DNA of 36,218 nucleotides from JAWWPY01 sp964412845 (GCA_964412845.1 CAYPQM010000061.1:1-36218); one strand, 5' to 3'; shown: positions 23,519-32,269, numbered from the stretch's first letter. Notes: generated from the letters alone by a model not told the origin. Numbers and translations are program-made.

Positions 23519-23532
23519 CCCGGCCGGCCGGG
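23519..23532. other. 14-bp perfect palindrome upstream of rfbB
   Basis: CCCGGCCGGCCGGG lies in the 245-bp gap between the divergent Rieske and rfbB genes. Flanking bases extend it imperfectly. Could be a regulator site or hairpin; at this GC content short palindromes also arise by chance. Confidence 0.3.
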
Positions 23533-23669
23533 TCGTTCCGGGTGGCGCGCTGCGTGGCGGATGCGGTGGAACCGGGTACTCCGCCGGGCCGCATGGGGCG
23601 TCTAGTGCGCGGGCCCCCGCGGCTTCAAGCGGCCCTCATCAGCCATGATCTGGAGGTAACGTCGGCGCT

Positions 23670-24713
23670 GTGCACATCCTGGTAACCGGCGGAGCCGGAT
23701 TCATCGGCTCGCATTACGTCCGCACGCTCCTGCGCGGTGGCTACCCGGGTTTCCTGGATGCCCGGGTAACGGTGCTGGACAAGCTGACCTACGCCGGGAA
23801 CCTGGCCAACCTGGACCCGGTCTCCGGCAGCCCCCGTTTCACCTTCGTGCACGGCGATATCTGTGATTCCGCGCTGCTTCAGTCGGTTCTCCCCGGCCAT
23901 GACGCGGTGCTCAACTTCGCCGCTGAAACGCATGTGGACCGGTCCATCGCGGGGGCATCGGATTTCGTCGCCGCCAATGTCACCGGGGTTCAGGTCCTGC
24001 TCCAGGCGTGCCTCGACGCGCAGATCCGCAAGGTGGTCCAGGTCTCGACCGACGAGGTCTACGGCAGCGTGGCGAGCGGATCGTGGGCCGAAGACGCGCC
24101 GCTCGAGCCCAACTCGCCCTATGCCGCAGCCAAAGCCGGCGGCGATCTGATGGCCCGGGCCTACGCGCGGACCCATGGGCTTGATGTGAGCATCACCCGG
24201 TGCTGCAACAACTACGGTCCCTACCAGTTCCCCGAGAAGGTGATCCCGCTTTTCGTCACCAACCTTCTCGACGGCCTGAAGGTCCCGCTGTACGGGGACG
24301 GCGGCAACGTCCGCGGCTGGATTCACGTCGACGACCACTGCCGGGGCATCCAGCTGGTGCTGGAACGCGGCACCCGCGGCACGGTCTACCACATCAATGG
24401 TGACGCGGAACTGACCAATCTCCAGCTCACCCAGGCCCTGCTGGACTGCTGCGGGGCGGACTGGGACATGGTCCGCTACGTGGCGGACCGGAAGGGGCAC
24501 GACCGCCGCTACTGCCTGGACGACTCGGCCCTGCGCGGGCTGGGATATGCCCCGCGCACCCCGTTCGCCGAGGGCCTGGCGGCGACCGTCCGGTGGTACG
24601 AAGCCAGCCGCGACTGGTGGGAACCGCTGAAGCGGCCAGGCCCGCAGGCGGACAGCGGCGAGGGTCTCGCCGCGGTGGCCGAGCCGGCCGCGGGCCGCGG
24701 GCCGGCCGGATGA
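23670..24713 (+). CDS. rfbB: dTDP-glucose 4,6-dehydratase
   Basis: The 347-residue extended SDR enzyme converts dTDP-glucose to dTDP-4-keto-6-deoxyglucose. It has the NAD-binding VTGGAGFIGSHY (5-16), NFAAETHVDRSI, STDEVYG with the catalytic Asp-Glu pair, YAAAK (Tyr151/Lys155) and NNYGPYQFPEKVIPL. The GTG start is 13 bp after a GGAGG, a long spacing. The C-terminal ~25 residues are an Ala/Gly-rich extension. The stop overlaps the rfbD ATG by four bases. Confidence 0.94.
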   Translation: MHILVTGGAGFIGSHYVRTLLRGGYPGFLDARVTVLDKLTYAGNLANLDPVSGSPRFTFVHGDICDSALLQSVLPGHDAVLNFAAETHVDRSIAGASDFVAANVTGVQVLLQACLDAQIRKVVQVSTDEVYGSVASGSWAEDAPLEPNSPYAAAKAGGDLMARAYARTHGLDVSITRCCNNYGPYQFPEKVIPLFVTNLLDGLKVPLYGDGGNVRGWIHVDDHCRGIQLVLERGTRGTVYHINGDAELTNLQLTQALLDCCGADWDMVRYVADRKGHDRRYCLDDSALRGLGYAPRTPFAEGLAATVRWYEASRDWWEPLKRPGPQADSGEGLAAVAEPAAGRGPAG

Positions 24714-25627
24714 GCCGCTGGCTGGTCACTGGTGCGGGCGGCATGCTCGGCCAGGACCTGGTGACCGTCCTGGCGGGCAGCGGCGAAGTCGTGACCGGCC
24801 TGACCCGCGGGGACCTGGACATCACTGACGGCGAGGCGGTGCACGGCGCGCTGCGGCGGCTGCGCCCGGACGTGGTCGTCAACTGCGCGGCCTGGACCGC
24901 GGTGGACGCCGCCGAGACAGCCGAGGACGCCGCCTTCCGGCTCAATGGCCAGGCGGTGGCCGGCCTCGCCGCGGCATGCGCCGGACACGGCGTCTCCCTG
25001 GTCCTGCCATCGACCGACTATGTGTTCGACGGGCACGCCCGGCAGCCGTATGCCGAGGATGACGCGGCATCGCCGCGCACCGCCTACGGGCGGACCAAGC
25101 TCGCCGGCGAGCAGGCCGTGCTGGACCAGCTCGGCGGGACGGGCTATGTGCTGCGGACGGCCTGGCTGTACGGGGCGCACGGGCCGAACTTCGTGCGCAC
25201 GATGATCAGGCTGGAGCGCCAGCGGCCGGTCGTGGATGTCGTGGACGATCAGCGTGGCCAGCCCACCTGGACCATGGATGTCGCCGGCCGGATCGTCGCG
25301 CTGGTCAGGTCGGGTGCCCCGGCCGGGGTCTACCACGCGACGAGTTCCGGGGAGACGACATGGTACGGGCTCGCCCGGGAGGTCTTCCGCCTGCTCGGCG
25401 CCGACCCGGACCGGGTGCGGCCGACAGAAAGCGCCGCATTGTCCCGCCCGGCCCCCAGGCCTGCCTACAGTGTGCTCGGCCACGACGGGTGGGGCCGGGC
25501 CGGCCTCGGCCCGATCGACGACTGGCAGGTGGCACTGCGCCGGGCGTTTCCCGCGGTGGCCGCGGCCGAAGGAGCTGCTCTCGCGGCGGCGAGGGTGCTA
25601 TCGCCTACTGAGCGTCACTCCGTTTAG
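24710..25627 (+). CDS. rfbD: dTDP-4-dehydrorhamnose reductase
   Basis: The 305-residue SDR has VTGAGGMLGQD (6-16), VNCAAWTAVDAAE, STDYVFDG and YGRTKLAGE (catalytic Tyr/Lys), and a C-terminal substrate domain. It reduces the 4-keto group to give dTDP-L-rhamnose. The partner epimerase RfbC is not in the window and must be elsewhere if rhamnose is the product. ATG 24710 overlaps the rfbB stop (ATGA). Shortly after it, 25621-25645 is strikingly A-rich for this genome. Confidence 0.92.
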   Translation: MSRWLVTGAGGMLGQDLVTVLAGSGEVVTGLTRGDLDITDGEAVHGALRRLRPDVVVNCAAWTAVDAAETAEDAAFRLNGQAVAGLAAACAGHGVSLVLPSTDYVFDGHARQPYAEDDAASPRTAYGRTKLAGEQAVLDQLGGTGYVLRTAWLYGAHGPNFVRTMIRLERQRPVVDVVDDQRGQPTWTMDVAGRIVALVRSGAPAGVYHATSSGETTWYGLAREVFRLLGADPDRVRPTESAALSRPAPRPAYSVLGHDGWGRAGLGPIDDWQVALRRAFPAVAAAEGAALAAARVLSPTERHSV

Positions 25628-25870
25628 ATAACAAAACAATAACAGCGCCCACCTAGTAGTCATCGGTCCCGGCGGGCAGGGCGTCATAGGGGTAGCTTCA
25701 GGATTTTGCGTGATCAACTGCCCTGTGGCCCACGAGGGGAAGATCGTGTCCGCACGCCGGGGCCAGGTGGGACCACTCGTTTGGGGAGGCTGGGCATTGC
25801 ATGCACTCTTGGCTCGCTGCGCTGGCAACGCACCGGGGCGCGTGTGCTTGCCCGGGGGGGCGCCGCGGTG

Positions 25871-26995
25871 ATGCCGCGATCCGCACGGCTCGGCCGGGTC
25901 GCCGAGCGCGATAGCCAGGGTGCCGCCCTGCTGGAGCGGCTTATCGGCATCTCCCTGCTCCGGCTGCCTGAGCAGTACGTGGACGGGCAGTTCGTGTTCA
26001 CGGTGGGTGCCGCTGATGCGCCAGGCGGCGGCGTGTCGTTGCGCCCGGCCGGGACGAGCCTGCGCTACGGCGCGATCGTCGTTCTTGGCCTGCTGCGCCT
26101 GCCCGAACCGGACCAGCGGGCGGTACTGGCCGGGCAGACCTGCCATGAGCTGCTGGGCCAGATGGCGAAAGGGCTCGACGAGATCACCAATGTCGGCGAT
26201 GCGGCGATACTGTGCTGGGCGTGTGCCGCCGCCGGGCACGGCGAGCTGCTCCGTGCGACAGGCCGGCTCGCCGAGCTTGACCGGGCTGACGGCCCGCTGG
26301 ACGTGCTGGCCGCCGCCTGGGTCGTGACGGCGCTGGTCGAGGCGCGCGCGCATGCCGACGTGGAGGAGCACCTGGCCGCCGCCCGGCGGCGGCTGCTGGG
26401 TGCCCGCGGCGGCGTGGTCTACCCGCACACCATAGGTGGGGGGGCCCCCTGGTACCGCGCCCATGTGGGCAGCTTCGCCGACCAGGTCTACCCGATCCAG
26501 GCGCTCGCCCGGCTGCACGCCAGCGCCGACGATCCCGAGGCCCTGGCCACCGCCAACGCCGTGGCCGGGGCGATCTGCGCCGCGCAAGGCCCGGCTGGGC
26601 AGTGGTGGTGGCACTACGATTCGCGTACCGGCGAGGTCGTGGAGGGCTATCCGGTCTACACCGTGCATCAGCACGCGATGGCGCCCATGGCGCTGCTGGA
26701 CCTGGCGGACGCGGGCGGCGACGACCATCTCGACGGCATCTGCCGGGGGCTGTGCTGGCTGGCCCGGCCGCCCGAGACTGACGCGGACCTGGTTCTCGAT
26801 CAGCCGCCGGTCACCTGGCGCAAGGTCGCCCGCGGCGACCGCAAGAAGGTGGTGCGCGGGCTCCGCGCGGCATCGACCCGGATCCGTCCCGGACTGAGCC
26901 TGCCCGTGCTCGACCGGATGTACCGGCCCGGGGCGATCGATCGTGAGTGCCGCCCGTACGAGCTGGGCTGGCTCCTGATGACATGGCTGCCGTAA
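25871..26995 (+). CDS. Unassigned helical (alpha/alpha-toroid-like) protein of the polysaccharide locus
   Basis: About 374 residues from the ATG at 25871 (GTG 25868 and GTG 25844 also possible; the frame is open to 25706). No family is recognised with certainty. Repeated pairs of Ala/Leu-rich helices alternate with aromatic loops (PAGQWWWHYD, YPVYTVHQHAMAP, ECRPYELGWLL). This suggests an alpha/alpha toroid like those of terpene cyclases, uronate epimerases and polysaccharide-processing enzymes. There is no signal peptide or membrane helix, so it is probably cytoplasmic. It precedes the WecG/TagA gene by 14 bp and is probably in the same operon. A role in building or modifying the glycan is inferred from location only. 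Confidence 0.7.
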   Translation: MPRSARLGRVAERDSQGAALLERLIGISLLRLPEQYVDGQFVFTVGAADAPGGGVSLRPAGTSLRYGAIVVLGLLRLPEPDQRAVLAGQTCHELLGQMAKGLDEITNVGDAAILCWACAAAGHGELLRATGRLAELDRADGPLDVLAAAWVVTALVEARAHADVEEHLAAARRRLLGARGGVVYPHTIGGGAPWYRAHVGSFADQVYPIQALARLHASADDPEALATANAVAGAICAAQGPAGQWWWHYDSRTGEVVEGYPVYTVHQHAMAPMALLDLADAGGDDHLDGICRGLCWLARPPETDADLVLDQPPVTWRKVARGDRKKVVRGLRAASTRIRPGLSLPVLDRMYRPGAIDRECRPYELGWLLMTWLP

Positions 26996-27009
26996 CTGCG
27001 AGGGGTGCG

Positions 27010-27783
27010 ATGGATCACGATGGTGCCGGGTCGATGCGGCAGGATCTGTTCGGCCTTTCGGTCGACGCGCTCACCATGAGGCAGGCCGTCGAGCGGTGCA
27101 CAGACGCGATAAAGAACGGCGAGCACCTGTCCATTGGCGTGATCAATGCCGCCAAGGTGGTCGCGATGCGCCGCAACGCGCAACTGCGCGAGGCGGTCGC
27201 CGAATGCGACATGGTCCTGGCCGACGGCCAGGCTGTCGTCTGGGCCAGCCGGATCCTGGGCGCGCCGTTGCCCGAGCGGGTAGCTGGCATCGACCTGTTC
27301 ACCGAACTGCTCGCCGAGGCGGCCAGCCTTGGCTACGGGGTGTATTTCCTGGGCGCCCGCCCGGACGTCCTCGCGCGGATGCTCGCGGAGGTCGGCCGCA
27401 GATTCCCCGGGCTGTCCGTGGCGGGCGCGCGTGACGGCTACTACCAGGCCGGCCAGGAAGCCGGGGTCGCCGAGGAGATCCGCCGCTCCGGCGCCGACAT
27501 CCTCTTCATGGGCATGTCCTCGCCGCGCAAAGAGGTGTTCCTGAGCCAGTGGGGAACGGCTACCGGGGCCCGCGTGATACACGGCGTCGGGGGGTCGTTC
27601 GACGTGCTGGCCGGGCTGACCCGGCGCGCTCCGCTCTGGTACCAGAAGCATGGCCTGGAGTGGCTCTACCGGGCGTGGCAGGAGCCGGTCCGGCTCGGCC
27701 GCCGGTACCTGACGACCAATATGGCATTCATCGCGCTGGTCGCGAGGGAGCGGATGCGCTCAACACCGGGAGGGAACTCGTGA
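27010..27783 (+). CDS. WecG/TagA/CpsF family glycosyltransferase (GT26)
   Basis: The 257-residue protein matches the WecG/TagA family. VINAAKVVAMRRNA and DMVLADGQAVVWASRILG are followed by ERVAGIDLFTELL, the YFLGARPDVL loop, and the C-terminal FMGMSSPRKEVFL, GVGGSFDVLAG and RAPLWYQKHGLEWLYR. Family members add ManNAc or ManNAcA to GlcNAc-PP-polyprenol at the inner membrane face. The next two genes encode enzymes of UDP-ManNAc(A) synthesis, which supports that donor here. ATG 27010 has AGGGG upstream; the stop overlaps the next GTG (GTGA). Confidence 0.92.
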   Translation: MDHDGAGSMRQDLFGLSVDALTMRQAVERCTDAIKNGEHLSIGVINAAKVVAMRRNAQLREAVAECDMVLADGQAVVWASRILGAPLPERVAGIDLFTELLAEAASLGYGVYFLGARPDVLARMLAEVGRRFPGLSVAGARDGYYQAGQEAGVAEEIRRSGADILFMGMSSPRKEVFLSQWGTATGARVIHGVGGSFDVLAGLTRRAPLWYQKHGLEWLYRAWQEPVRLGRRYLTTNMAFIALVARERMRSTPGGNS

Positions 27784-29036
27784 CCACGGTCGTCGTCGTC
27801 GGCCTCGGATATGTGGGCCTGCCGCTCGCCATGCGGGCCGCCGAGTCTGGGCACCGCGTCATCGGATACGACACCGATGCCGCCCGCGTCAAGCAGCTGG
27901 AAACCGGCGAGTCCTACATCGAGGACGTACCCGGCACCGAGTTGCAGCGCGCGATGGGGAGCGGGATGTTCCGCCCGTCCTCGGACGAAAGGGCATGCGC
28001 GGAATTCGATGTCGCGGTCATCACCGTGCCTACTCCGCTCCGTGAAGGCCTGCCTGACCTCAGCTACGTCGAGGCGGCCGCCCGCACCCTGGCCCGGTAC
28101 CTGCGGGCCGGTTCCACGGTCATCGTGGAGTCGACGTCATATCCAGGCACGACGCAGGAGCAGGTGCTGCCGTGGCTCGAAGAGGGATCGGGGCTCAGCG
28201 CGGGCACCGACTTCTATCTCGGCTACAGCCCGGAGCGCATCGACCCGGGCAACAGCACGTGGACCCTGGGCACGACGCCGAAGGTCGTCTCCGGGATCGA
28301 CCCCGGCTCCCTCGCGGCGGTTCAGGCTTTCTACGACGGCATCGTCGACCAGACCGTGGCCGTCTCCTCGCCCCGTGAGGCCGAGCTGGCGAAACTGATC
28401 GAGAACACCTTCCGGCATGTGAACATCGCCTTGGTCAACGAGCTGGCGATGTTTGCCCACGACCTCGGCATCAACGTGTGGGAGTCGATCGACGCGGCCT
28501 CCACCAAGCCGTTCGGGTTCATGCCGTTCACGCCCGGGCCCGGGGTAGGCGGCCACTGCCTGCCCATCGACCCGTCCTACCTGTCCTGGCGGGTAGAGCG
28601 GTCGCTGGGCAAGAGCTTCCGGTTCGTTGAGCTGGCTGACGACATCAACCGGCATATGCCTGATTACGTGGTCAGCCGCCTGATGCTGGCGTTCAATGCC
28701 CGCAGTCGCCCGATCAAGGGATCACGCATTCTCCTGCTGGGGCTCGCCTACAAGAAGAACACCGGCGACGCCCGGGAGTCGCCCGCCGTCCGGGTGGCCC
28801 AGTTGCTGGTCGGCATGGGAGCGGAGATCCGGGCCGCGGACCCGCATGTCATCGAGGCCAGGGCCGTTGACGGCGTGGCCCGCGTTGAGCCCACGCCCGA
28901 GGAACTGTCCAGCGCTGACGCTGTCGTCCTGCTCACCGACCACGACGCCTTCGACTTCGAGGACATCACCAAGCACGCGCGGTTCATTTTCGACTGCCGC
29001 CGCCGCCTGGCTGGCCAGAATGTGGAAACCCTGTAG
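27780..29036 (+). CDS. UDP-N-acetylhexosamine/UDP-glucose 6-dehydrogenase family (WecC/WbpA-type)
   Basis: The 418-residue NAD-dependent dehydrogenase has VVGLGYVGLPLA (Rossmann, about 6-17), ITVPTPL, YSPERIDPGN, a central AELAKLIENTFRHVNIAL helix, and the catalytic Cys260 in GVGGHCLPIDP. A C-terminal Rossmann domain follows (LGLAYKKNTGDARESP). YSPERIDPGN and the HCLPIDP form favour the UDP-HexNAc branch (WecC/WbpA) over UDP-glucose dehydrogenase. Next to a 2-epimerase the likely product is UDP-ManNAcA. Start GTG 27780 overlaps the upstream gene; the stop TAG shares its last base with the GTG of the next gene. Confidence 0.9.
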   Translation: MTTVVVVGLGYVGLPLAMRAAESGHRVIGYDTDAARVKQLETGESYIEDVPGTELQRAMGSGMFRPSSDERACAEFDVAVITVPTPLREGLPDLSYVEAAARTLARYLRAGSTVIVESTSYPGTTQEQVLPWLEEGSGLSAGTDFYLGYSPERIDPGNSTWTLGTTPKVVSGIDPGSLAAVQAFYDGIVDQTVAVSSPREAELAKLIENTFRHVNIALVNELAMFAHDLGINVWESIDAASTKPFGFMPFTPGPGVGGHCLPIDPSYLSWRVERSLGKSFRFVELADDINRHMPDYVVSRLMLAFNARSRPIKGSRILLLGLAYKKNTGDARESPAVRVAQLLVGMGAEIRAADPHVIEARAVDGVARVEPTPEELSSADAVVLLTDHDAFDFEDITKHARFIFDCRRRLAGQNVETL

Positions 29037-30160
29037 TGGGAGCGCTGCGGGTGGTCTGTGTCGCGGGGGCGCGGCCGAACTACATGAAGGTCAAGCCGGT
29101 GATGGACGCGCTGGAGGAGCGCGGGGCCGAGGTCATCCTCGTGCACACCGGACAGCATTACGACGCTGCGATGAGCGATGTCTTCTTCACCGATCTTGGG
29201 ATCCGCCCGCCTGACCACTACCTGGGGGCCGGCTCGGGCAGTCATGCCGCTCAGACGGCCCGGGTGATGACTGCCTTTGAGTCACTGGCGGAGCAGATCG
29301 CCCCTGATGTGGTCGTGGTCGTGGGCGACGTGAACTCCACGCTGGCGTGCGCGCTGGTCACCGCCAAGTCCGGGGCGCTGCTGGCGCATGTCGAAGCGGG
29401 GCTGCGCAGCCGGGACTGGTCGATGCCGGAAGAAGTCAACCGCGTCGCCACCGACCGGGTGAGCGATTACCTCTTTGCCCCGTCGGCGGACGCGGTGGCC
29501 AACCTGCAGGCTGAGGGGTACCGCGACGACCAGATCCACCTGGCCGGCAATGTCATGGTGGACACGCTGCTGGCCAACCTTGACCGGGCGGTCGGGGGTG
29601 ACACGCTGGCCCGGCTCGGGCTCGAACCGCGTCAGTACGCGCTGGTGACGTTGCACCGCCCGGCGAACGTGGACGACCCGGCCGCGCTCAGCGGGCTGTT
29701 GTCCGCGCTCGCCGAAGTGGCCATCGCGTGCCCCCTCGTGCTGCCCGCGCACCCCCGGGCCGCGCAGCAACTGCACAGTGCCGGGCTGTCGGACCGGGTA
29801 CAGATCATCCCGCCCGCTGGCTATCTGGACTTCGTCGCCCTGCAAGCTTCAGCCCGCCTCGTGCTGACCGACTCCGGCGGGGTGCAGGAGGAAACCACGA
29901 TCCTCGGTGTGCCCTGCCTCACCCTGCGGGACAACACCGAACGTCCCATCACGCTCACCGAAGGCACCAACCAGCTCGTGGGGCGTGACCCGGACCGCAT
30001 CGTCAAGACCGCGCTCAGCGTGCTTGAGGATCCGCCTTCGCCGCGTTCGCCCGCGCTGTGGGACGGCCGGGCCGGACAACGCATCGCGGCAACGCTGCTC
30101 TCGGGCGGCAGGCCGGCCGGTCACCCACGGCCCACAGACCTGATTCCGGCCACCGATTAG
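29036..30160 (+). CDS. wecB: UDP-N-acetylglucosamine 2-epimerase (non-hydrolysing)
   Basis: The 374-residue GT-B fold enzyme interconverts UDP-GlcNAc and UDP-ManNAc. Motifs: GARPNYMKVKPV near the start, HTGQHYD, VVGDVNST, HVEAGLRSRDWSMPEEVNR, LHRPANVDD, DSGGVQEE and the TERPIT region. GTG 29036 shares a base with the previous stop, indicating tight coupling with the dehydrogenase. Its C-terminus ends 13 bp from the convergent Wzz-like gene, within a short tandem duplication. Confidence 0.94.
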   Translation: MGALRVVCVAGARPNYMKVKPVMDALEERGAEVILVHTGQHYDAAMSDVFFTDLGIRPPDHYLGAGSGSHAAQTARVMTAFESLAEQIAPDVVVVVGDVNSTLACALVTAKSGALLAHVEAGLRSRDWSMPEEVNRVATDRVSDYLFAPSADAVANLQAEGYRDDQIHLAGNVMVDTLLANLDRAVGGDTLARLGLEPRQYALVTLHRPANVDDPAALSGLLSALAEVAIACPLVLPAHPRAAQQLHSAGLSDRVQIIPPAGYLDFVALQASARLVLTDSGGVQEETTILGVPCLTLRDNTERPITLTEGTNQLVGRDPDRIVKTALSVLEDPPSPRSPALWDGRAGQRIAATLLSGGRPAGHPRPTDLIPATD

Positions 30161-30185
30161 TAGTCCGGCGAGATTAGTAGTCCGG
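30155..30185. repeat. 17-bp tandem duplication across convergent stop codons
   Basis: GATTAGTAGTCCGG occurs at 30155-30168 and 30172-30185, a 17-bp period. The first copy contains the wecB TAG, and the TAA of the convergent Wzz-like gene lies in the second copy. Confidence 0.8.
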
Positions 30186-30884
30186 GGCAGGCGGGCCTGT
30201 TCGCTCGGGCCGCCGCCGCCCCGGGAAGGGCGCATCCGACCGGCCCGATCCGAGCATCCGCACTCCGGGGAAGCGGCGCAGCCGGACCGGATGCCGGTCA
30301 AGGAATGACGTCACCGCGAAGACGGCCAGCAGGGTGAGGATGACGAGCCCGGCGAGGGATCGTTTCGATGACCCCTGCGACAGCAGCGGGCCCGTGTCCC
30401 CCGCGGTCACGATCCCGATGAGGCTGTTCGCCGCCACGCCGTATTGCATCTGCCGGAGCCGGAACTGGTTCGCGATCAACTGGCTGACCACGGTGAACGT
30501 GCGGTGGACGGCGGTGAAGTCCTGTGACGTCGTGGTCACCGTCACGTACGGGTTGCTGAAGTCTGGATATTCCAGGTTGTAGCTGTTGACCAGTTCCACG
30601 TCGATCTCCGCGGTCCCGCCGCCCCTGCGCACCTGCTCCTGGCCCTGCGGGCTCATGATCCAGACGGTCATGACCCCGGCCGCCTCAGTGATGGCGCCGC
30701 CGGCCGAGGCGTACGGATTGGGCTTCGCCCCGGAAATCGGCGGCAGGAAGACCATGGTGGAGGTCTCCTGGTAGGTGGGCGTTGTGTGCTTGAAGCTGTA
30801 GGCCACGCCCGCGGAGACGATGAGAACGGCCAGGACGGCGAGCACGTGCCGACGCAACCGGGCGCCGATCTCGGACAAGCTCAC
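30174..30884 (-). CDS. Wzz-like membrane protein (chain-length/export family), copy 1
   Basis: The 236-residue protein has a short cytoplasmic N-terminus, a first membrane helix (VLAVLAVLIVSAGVAYSF, about 15-32), an extracytoplasmic domain of ~145 residues, a second helix near 180-195 (LAGLVILTLLAVFAVTSFL), and an Arg/Pro-rich cytoplasmic tail. This is the topology of polysaccharide co-polymerases (Wzz). There is no Tyr-kinase domain. The domain starts YQETSTMVFLPP and contains NPY. It resembles the next gene at the same places and is likely its paralogue. GTG 30884 has GAGGG seven bases upstream. Confidence 0.75.
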   Translation of the reverse strand: MSLSEIGARLRRHVLAVLAVLIVSAGVAYSFKHTTPTYQETSTMVFLPPISGAKPNPYASAGGAITEAAGVMTVWIMSPQGQEQVRRGGGTAEIDVELVNSYNLEYPDFSNPYVTVTTTSQDFTAVHRTFTVVSQLIANQFRLRQMQYGVAANSLIGIVTAGDTGPLLSQGSSKRSLAGLVILTLLAVFAVTSFLDRHPVRLRRFPGVRMLGSGRSDAPFPGRRRPERTGPPAPDY

Positions 30885-31219
30885 GAGCAGTCCCTCATCC
30901 TGTCCTCCCGCACGCTCCCCGGCCCCCGCTCAGACAACCGAGCGCACCTTAGAACGATACAGCCAGCCGATAGGCTGCGCCGCTCGGCTGCACAAAAGCT
31001 GCGGGAATGCCTAGATCGGGCCATGTACGGGCAGGACCGGGCTGACCATCCCAATGTGCTGCATTGCGCATCTCGCGGCCGGTAGAATACCGCAAGGGCT
31101 GCCCTGGCCGTCGCCCGGACGAAGCGGGCAGAGCGGCCTGATCACGGTGGGTAACAGGCAACTGGGGCAGCCGGTACGCCGCACGGCAGACTGCGGGTCC
31201 TCGACAGTGGGGCGGGTAA
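30885..31219. other. Divergent intergenic region between the two Wzz-like genes
   Basis: No ORF with support. A TAGAAT at 31083-31088 inside GGTA-GAA-TACC is a possible -10 for the rightward gene, without a good -35. A small CAGCC-GATA-GGCTG hairpin lies near 30964-30977. Both genes may be controlled from here. Confidence 0.35.
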
Positions 31220-32269
31220 ATGGACTTGATGGCGTCACTGCGCGCCTTGCGCAGGCAGTGGATCCTTACTTCTTTCCTGGTGCTCCTGACATTCGCGGGT
31301 GCTGTCGCGGCATGGGTGAAGCTCCCCGGCCCCTACACCACGGAGTCCATTGTCGTCCTGCTGCCGTCCGTGCAATCTTCGAAGATCAACGGCAACAACC
31401 CGTACCTGAGTTTCGACGGGTCGCTCAGCATCGCTGGTGACGTTGTCTCGCGTGAGGTGTCGGCGCCCAAGATGGTGCAGGAGCTGGCCAACCGCGGCTA
31501 CCCGAGCTCCTTCCAGATCGCCGACGACCCGACGACAAGCGGCCCGATCCTGGATATCACGGTCACCGGCAAGAGCAAGAGCCAGGTCGAGACCACGCTG
31601 CGCGGCGTCACCACAGAGGTTCAGGCCTCGCTCACCCAAATGCAGCAGTACCTTAAGCCGGTCAACCGCATCACCAGCAAGGTCCTCTCCTTCCAGACCA
31701 CCCCGAAGCTTGAGGTGAGCAAGAAGGGGCGGACCCTCGTGCTGGTCGTGGGCCTGGGCCTGGTGCTTACTTACGCGATCCCGCAGATCGTGGAAGGGCA
31801 GCTGAAGCGACGGCGCGGCGACAGCGACACGGAGTCCCCGCCGCCCGCCGCGGCGGGCGGGTACGGACCTCCGGCCGGGGAGGACCAGTACGGTTCGGCG
31901 CCGTACCAGGCGCCGCACCGGCGCAGGTACCGTCCAACGACCGACCCGGAACCGGTGCCCGAGTCCTACCCGGTTCCCACGCCCTCCGCGGAGCGGCCGC
32001 GCGGGGTGGAGCGGGTGAGCAGCGCACCTGCGCCGGCACCTGCGGGCGGCAATGGCACGAGCGGACGGCGGAGCAGTGTCCCCCCGGGGACACAGCGCAG
32101 CACCGTGGGCCCCTCGGCTGACAGTCCTGAGGCCAGGCCTTCCGCCGCGCAACCGTCCAGGGGCGGCCGGACTTCAGCCTCGGGCGTCGCTGTCTACCCG
32201 CGCCTTCCCGAACCGCTCTCTGACAATGAGGGCCGTCACTTACGAGATCGGGATCGCCACAATCGCTAG
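31220..32269 (+). CDS. Wzz-like membrane protein, copy 2, with long disordered tail
   Basis: The 349-residue protein has an N-terminal membrane helix (ILTSFLVLLTFAGAVAAWV, about 14-33) and an extracytoplasmic domain beginning YTTESIVVLLPS with a NNPYLSF motif. A second membrane helix lies near 173-190 (LVLVVGLGLVLTYAIPQIV), followed by a basic stop. The last ~155 residues are Pro/Ser/Arg-rich low-complexity sequence, presumably cytoplasmic. The Wzz-like topology and the shared NPY position link it to the divergent copy 1. It would be a co-polymerase or scaffold for the Wzy-like protein encoded next. ATG 31220; ATG 31229 is also in frame. Confidence 0.75.
   Translation: MDLMASLRALRRQWILTSFLVLLTFAGAVAAWVKLPGPYTTESIVVLLPSVQSSKINGNNPYLSFDGSLSIAGDVVSREVSAPKMVQELANRGYPSSFQIADDPTTSGPILDITVTGKSKSQVETTLRGVTTEVQASLTQMQQYLKPVNRITSKVLSFQTTPKLEVSKKGRTLVLVVGLGLVLTYAIPQIVEGQLKRRRGDSDTESPPPAAAGGYGPPAGEDQYGSAPYQAPHRRRYRPTTDPEPVPESYPVPTPSAERPRGVERVSSAPAPAPAGGNGTSGRRSSVPPGTQRSTVGPSADSPEARPSAAQPSRGGRTSASGVAVYPRLPEPLSDNEGRHLRDRDRHNR

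Noticed and set aside
20839..25627. RfbC (dTDP-4-dehydrorhamnose 3,5-epimerase) expected with rfbA/B/D
   Set aside because: No frame in the interval shows RfbC motifs. The middle position is taken by the MBL/Rieske gene, which has no resemblance to RfbC.
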